This document shows, piece after piece, positions 5,925 to 7,189 of a DNA stretch of 7,189 nt (its first letter is position 1; every line of letters starts with the position of its first letter). The stretch is from Aquificaceae bacterium (GTDB taxonomy: Bacteria; Aquificota; Aquificia; Aquificales; Aquificaceae). Both the position numbers and the translations under genes were made by a program. The notes under the pieces were generated by a model that saw nothing but the letters and a program-made list of their open reading frames with translations, was not told where the DNA came from and did not search any database. The stretch spans positions 1 to 7,189 of the forward strand of contig WFYH01000205.1 in NCBI GenBank assembly GCA_015490215.1. The letters run 5' to 3'.

Positions 5925-6593
5925 ATGCAGGACGATATCTTCAAAAAAGAAGAGGCGGACAGGTGGTTTGAGAGAAATAAGGAAGGTCTTGTGCCGAAGG
6001 AAGATCTGATAATCAAAATAATAAGAGACTACAGGCTTTTAGATAAAGCCTCCAAGGTTCTGGAAGTGGGGTCATCCAACGGTTTCAGGCTTGCGAAGAT
6101 ACACGAGGAGTTCGGTTCTAAAGTCTTTGCAATAGAACCCTCTAAAAAGGCGGTAGAAGACGGAAAGTCCAAGTGGGACTTTATAACTTTTTATCAAAGC
6201 ACAATTGCAGAGTTTGACGAAAGCAAACATTTTCTTGACTTTGATTTGATAATAGTAAACAGCGTATTTCACTGGATAGATAGAAACCACCTCCTCATCA
6301 GTATTGGAAAAGTAGACAACATGCTAAAGTGGGGAGGTCATCTGATTTTAGGAGATTTTCAAGTACATATACCTATAAAGAGAAAATACCACCATAAAGA
6401 GGGAGTTTTTACATACAAGCAGCCTTACAAGGAAATTTTTACTTCCTCTTTTTTATACGTTGAGCTTTTCACCATGGCTTTCAACCATGACAGTAAAAAC
6501 TTAGCTGGGATAGATATAAATACCTATTTTTCCGTTTCCTTACTTAGAAAAGAAGAACTATATTTTGAACTGTATGATGGACACAGACATTAA
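5925..6593 (+). CDS. Class I SAM-dependent methyltransferase of the glycan cluster
   Basis: A 222-residue Rossmann-fold methyltransferase (type 11/12 style) that would transfer a methyl group from SAM to a small molecule or sugar. An N-terminal helix, FKKEEADRWFERNKEGL (6-22), is followed by motif I VLEVGSSNGFRL (45-56, the VLEIGCGNG class with Cys replaced by Ser). Next come VFAIEPSKKAVEDGK (67-81, acidic Glu71 for the SAM ribose), the motif II-like FDLIIVNSVFHWIDR (106-120) and the motif III-like WGGHLILGDF (136-145). The DRWFERNK opening and the C-terminal NTYFSVSLLRKEE (199-211) recall methyltransferases that accompany SpsF and HemL-like aminotransferases, by memory rather than alignment. 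A good ribosome site precedes the ATG. It is separated from the aminotransferase by 186 bp containing the small ORF and a hairpin, and is probably in the same transcript. The substrate is unknown; O- or N-methylation of the cluster's sugar is an inference. Confidence 0.85.
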   Translation: MQDDIFKKEEADRWFERNKEGLVPKEDLIIKIIRDYRLLDKASKVLEVGSSNGFRLAKIHEEFGSKVFAIEPSKKAVEDGKSKWDFITFYQSTIAEFDESKHFLDFDLIIVNSVFHWIDRNHLLISIGKVDNMLKWGGHLILGDFQVHIPIKRKYHHKEGVFTYKQPYKEIFTSSFLYVELFTMAFNHDSKNLAGIDINTYFSVSLLRKEELYFELYDGHRH

Positions 6594-6667
6594 TCTAACT
6601 CGAGTTCCCATCTATCTTTCATTCTAAAGTTCTGCAACACTTGACAAGAAAGCACTCAAGATTGTAA
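6594..6667. other. Gene-free stretch after the methyltransferase
   Basis: It contains a spacer-less 10-bp palindrome AACTCGAGTT (6597-6606) and promoter-like sequence near its end. There is no T-run terminator. It passes directly into the transposase remnant; no terminal inverted repeat could be identified by eye. Confidence 0.5.
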
Positions 6668-6670
6668 ACT
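6640..6670 (+). promoter_or_regulatory. Promoter-like sequence coinciding with a near-HAIR (HspR operator-like) inverted repeat
   Basis: TTGACA (6641-6646) and TAAACT (6665-6670) are 18 bp apart, a perfect -35 and a fair -10. Within this, CTTGACA-N7-ACTCAAG (6640-6660) matches the published HspR consensus CTTGAGT-N7-ACTCAAG at 12 of 14 defined positions, with the exact spacing. An operator over the -35 and spacer is where a repressor would act. However, only a broken transposase lies downstream, so it may be fortuitous or left over from a lost gene. Confidence 0.3.
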
Positions 6671-7189
6671 GGTTTCAAAATTGAAGGTGTCAAAAAGCTC
6701 CATGACCCTTACCTGAAAAAGGTTATCCCTGCCCACAAAGCTCTGGTAATTATCCCACTTCATCCTCCTGTGTGATACCGGTCTTACCTGCAATAAACTC
6801 CTTGAATTCCTCCTGTCTGAGGAAGTTGACTTTGTGTGTGCTATAGGCCAAGGGAAGGTAAATCAAAAAAGTGGTAAGAAACTCAGAGACCTGTTTTTCC
6901 CAAACCTGAGAAAGTGAAATCTAAGGGGATAAACATGTCTCTTTACGTCTGCAGGATAGGGGAGTAATAAGGAGAGGGTGCTGGTAAGCAACAAGTGGTT
7001 TAGCAAGAAGGGGTTTGTAAGATATTTACAGGCGCAGGTGACAGGTAAAGAGCGAGGTAAAGGTTATGAGGGGCCATGAGCTTGAGAGCTACATGGTCAG
7101 GAGACTTAGAGCTATAAGGCTCTGGATAATAGCAGTGAGGCATGTTGTGCTCCTCAGGCTCAGCTCTAAGCTTAGTGGTATAGGTTTCA
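6668..7189 (+). pseudogene. Decayed DDE-type transposase, frame-broken and truncated by the window edge
   Basis: No long frame is open, but successive forward-frame pieces read like one protein. Piece 1 (6668-6775) has TGFKIEGVKKLHDPYLKK and PAHKALVIIPLHPPV, resembling the K-x-G-KKIEG segment after the first catalytic Asp. Piece 2 (6750-6917) has LLCDTGLTCNKLLEFLLSEE and VDFVCAIGQGKV, resembling the second catalytic Asp block (Asp-Ser-Gly...LLxFL...FVxxI). Piece 3 (6908-6967) has EKVKSKGINMSLYVCRIGE. Piece 4 (6960-7079) has ERVLVSNKWFSKKGFVRYL, resembling the RVLVSN strand and helix before the catalytic Glu. Piece 5 (7075-7189) has ELESYMVRRLRAIRLW and HVVLLRL, resembling the C-terminal helices. 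At least four frame changes show it is dead. It is probably an IS4/IS701/ISNCY-like element; the family cannot be fixed by eye. Confidence 0.6.

Overview
The window looks like a chromosomal segment from a thermophilic bacterium, most likely of the Aquificaceae (Hydrogenobacter/Thermocrinis/Aquifex relatives). This is inferred from protein style (Lys/Glu-rich, many AGG/AGA Arg and ATA Ile codons), tightly overlapping genes, and the mix of grpE, hisZ and a divergent-type MetK. No 16S or other marker is present, so the lineage is tentative.

Region 1 (1-1294). A truncated skp/ompH-type gene for a periplasmic coiled-coil chaperone runs leftward. It is divergent from grpE, the DnaK nucleotide-exchange factor, across a gene-free stretch of about 170 bp with plausible back-to-back promoter elements and a short palindrome. 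A 66-codon gene of unknown function overlaps the grpE stop, and hisZ overlaps that gene by 4 bp, so grpE, the small gene and hisZ look like one translationally coupled operon.

Region 2 (1291-3570). hisZ (regulatory subunit of ATP phosphoribosyltransferase, histidine biosynthesis) faces metK (S-adenosylmethionine synthetase) tail to tail, and their coding ends overlap by 27 bp. MetK carries an altered GAGDQG-type motif.

Region 3 (3676-6593). Divergent from metK is a compact cluster: an SpsF-family nucleotidyltransferase, a GSA-aminotransferase-like class III aminotransferase (4-bp ATGA overlap), a possible 42-residue single-TM protein also starting at an ATGA overlap, and a SAM-dependent methyltransferase. 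SpsF plus this aminotransferase subtype typifies surface-glycan clusters (CMP-activated acidic sugars for LPS, S-layer or flagellin decoration). The methyltransferase would use the product of the neighbouring metK, though that link is only positional. A strong imperfect hairpin lies just upstream of the methyltransferase ribosome-binding site.

Region 4 (6594-7189). There is no intact gene. Translating all forward frames shows successive pieces that together resemble a DDE-type transposase, broken by at least four frame changes and running off the window. Near its start lies a promoter-like sequence coinciding with a near match to the HspR operator (HAIR).

No tRNA, rRNA or CRISPR was recognised. 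No entirely new system is evident. The best leads are the small coupled ORFs, the glycan cluster with its hairpin, and the HAIR-like site.
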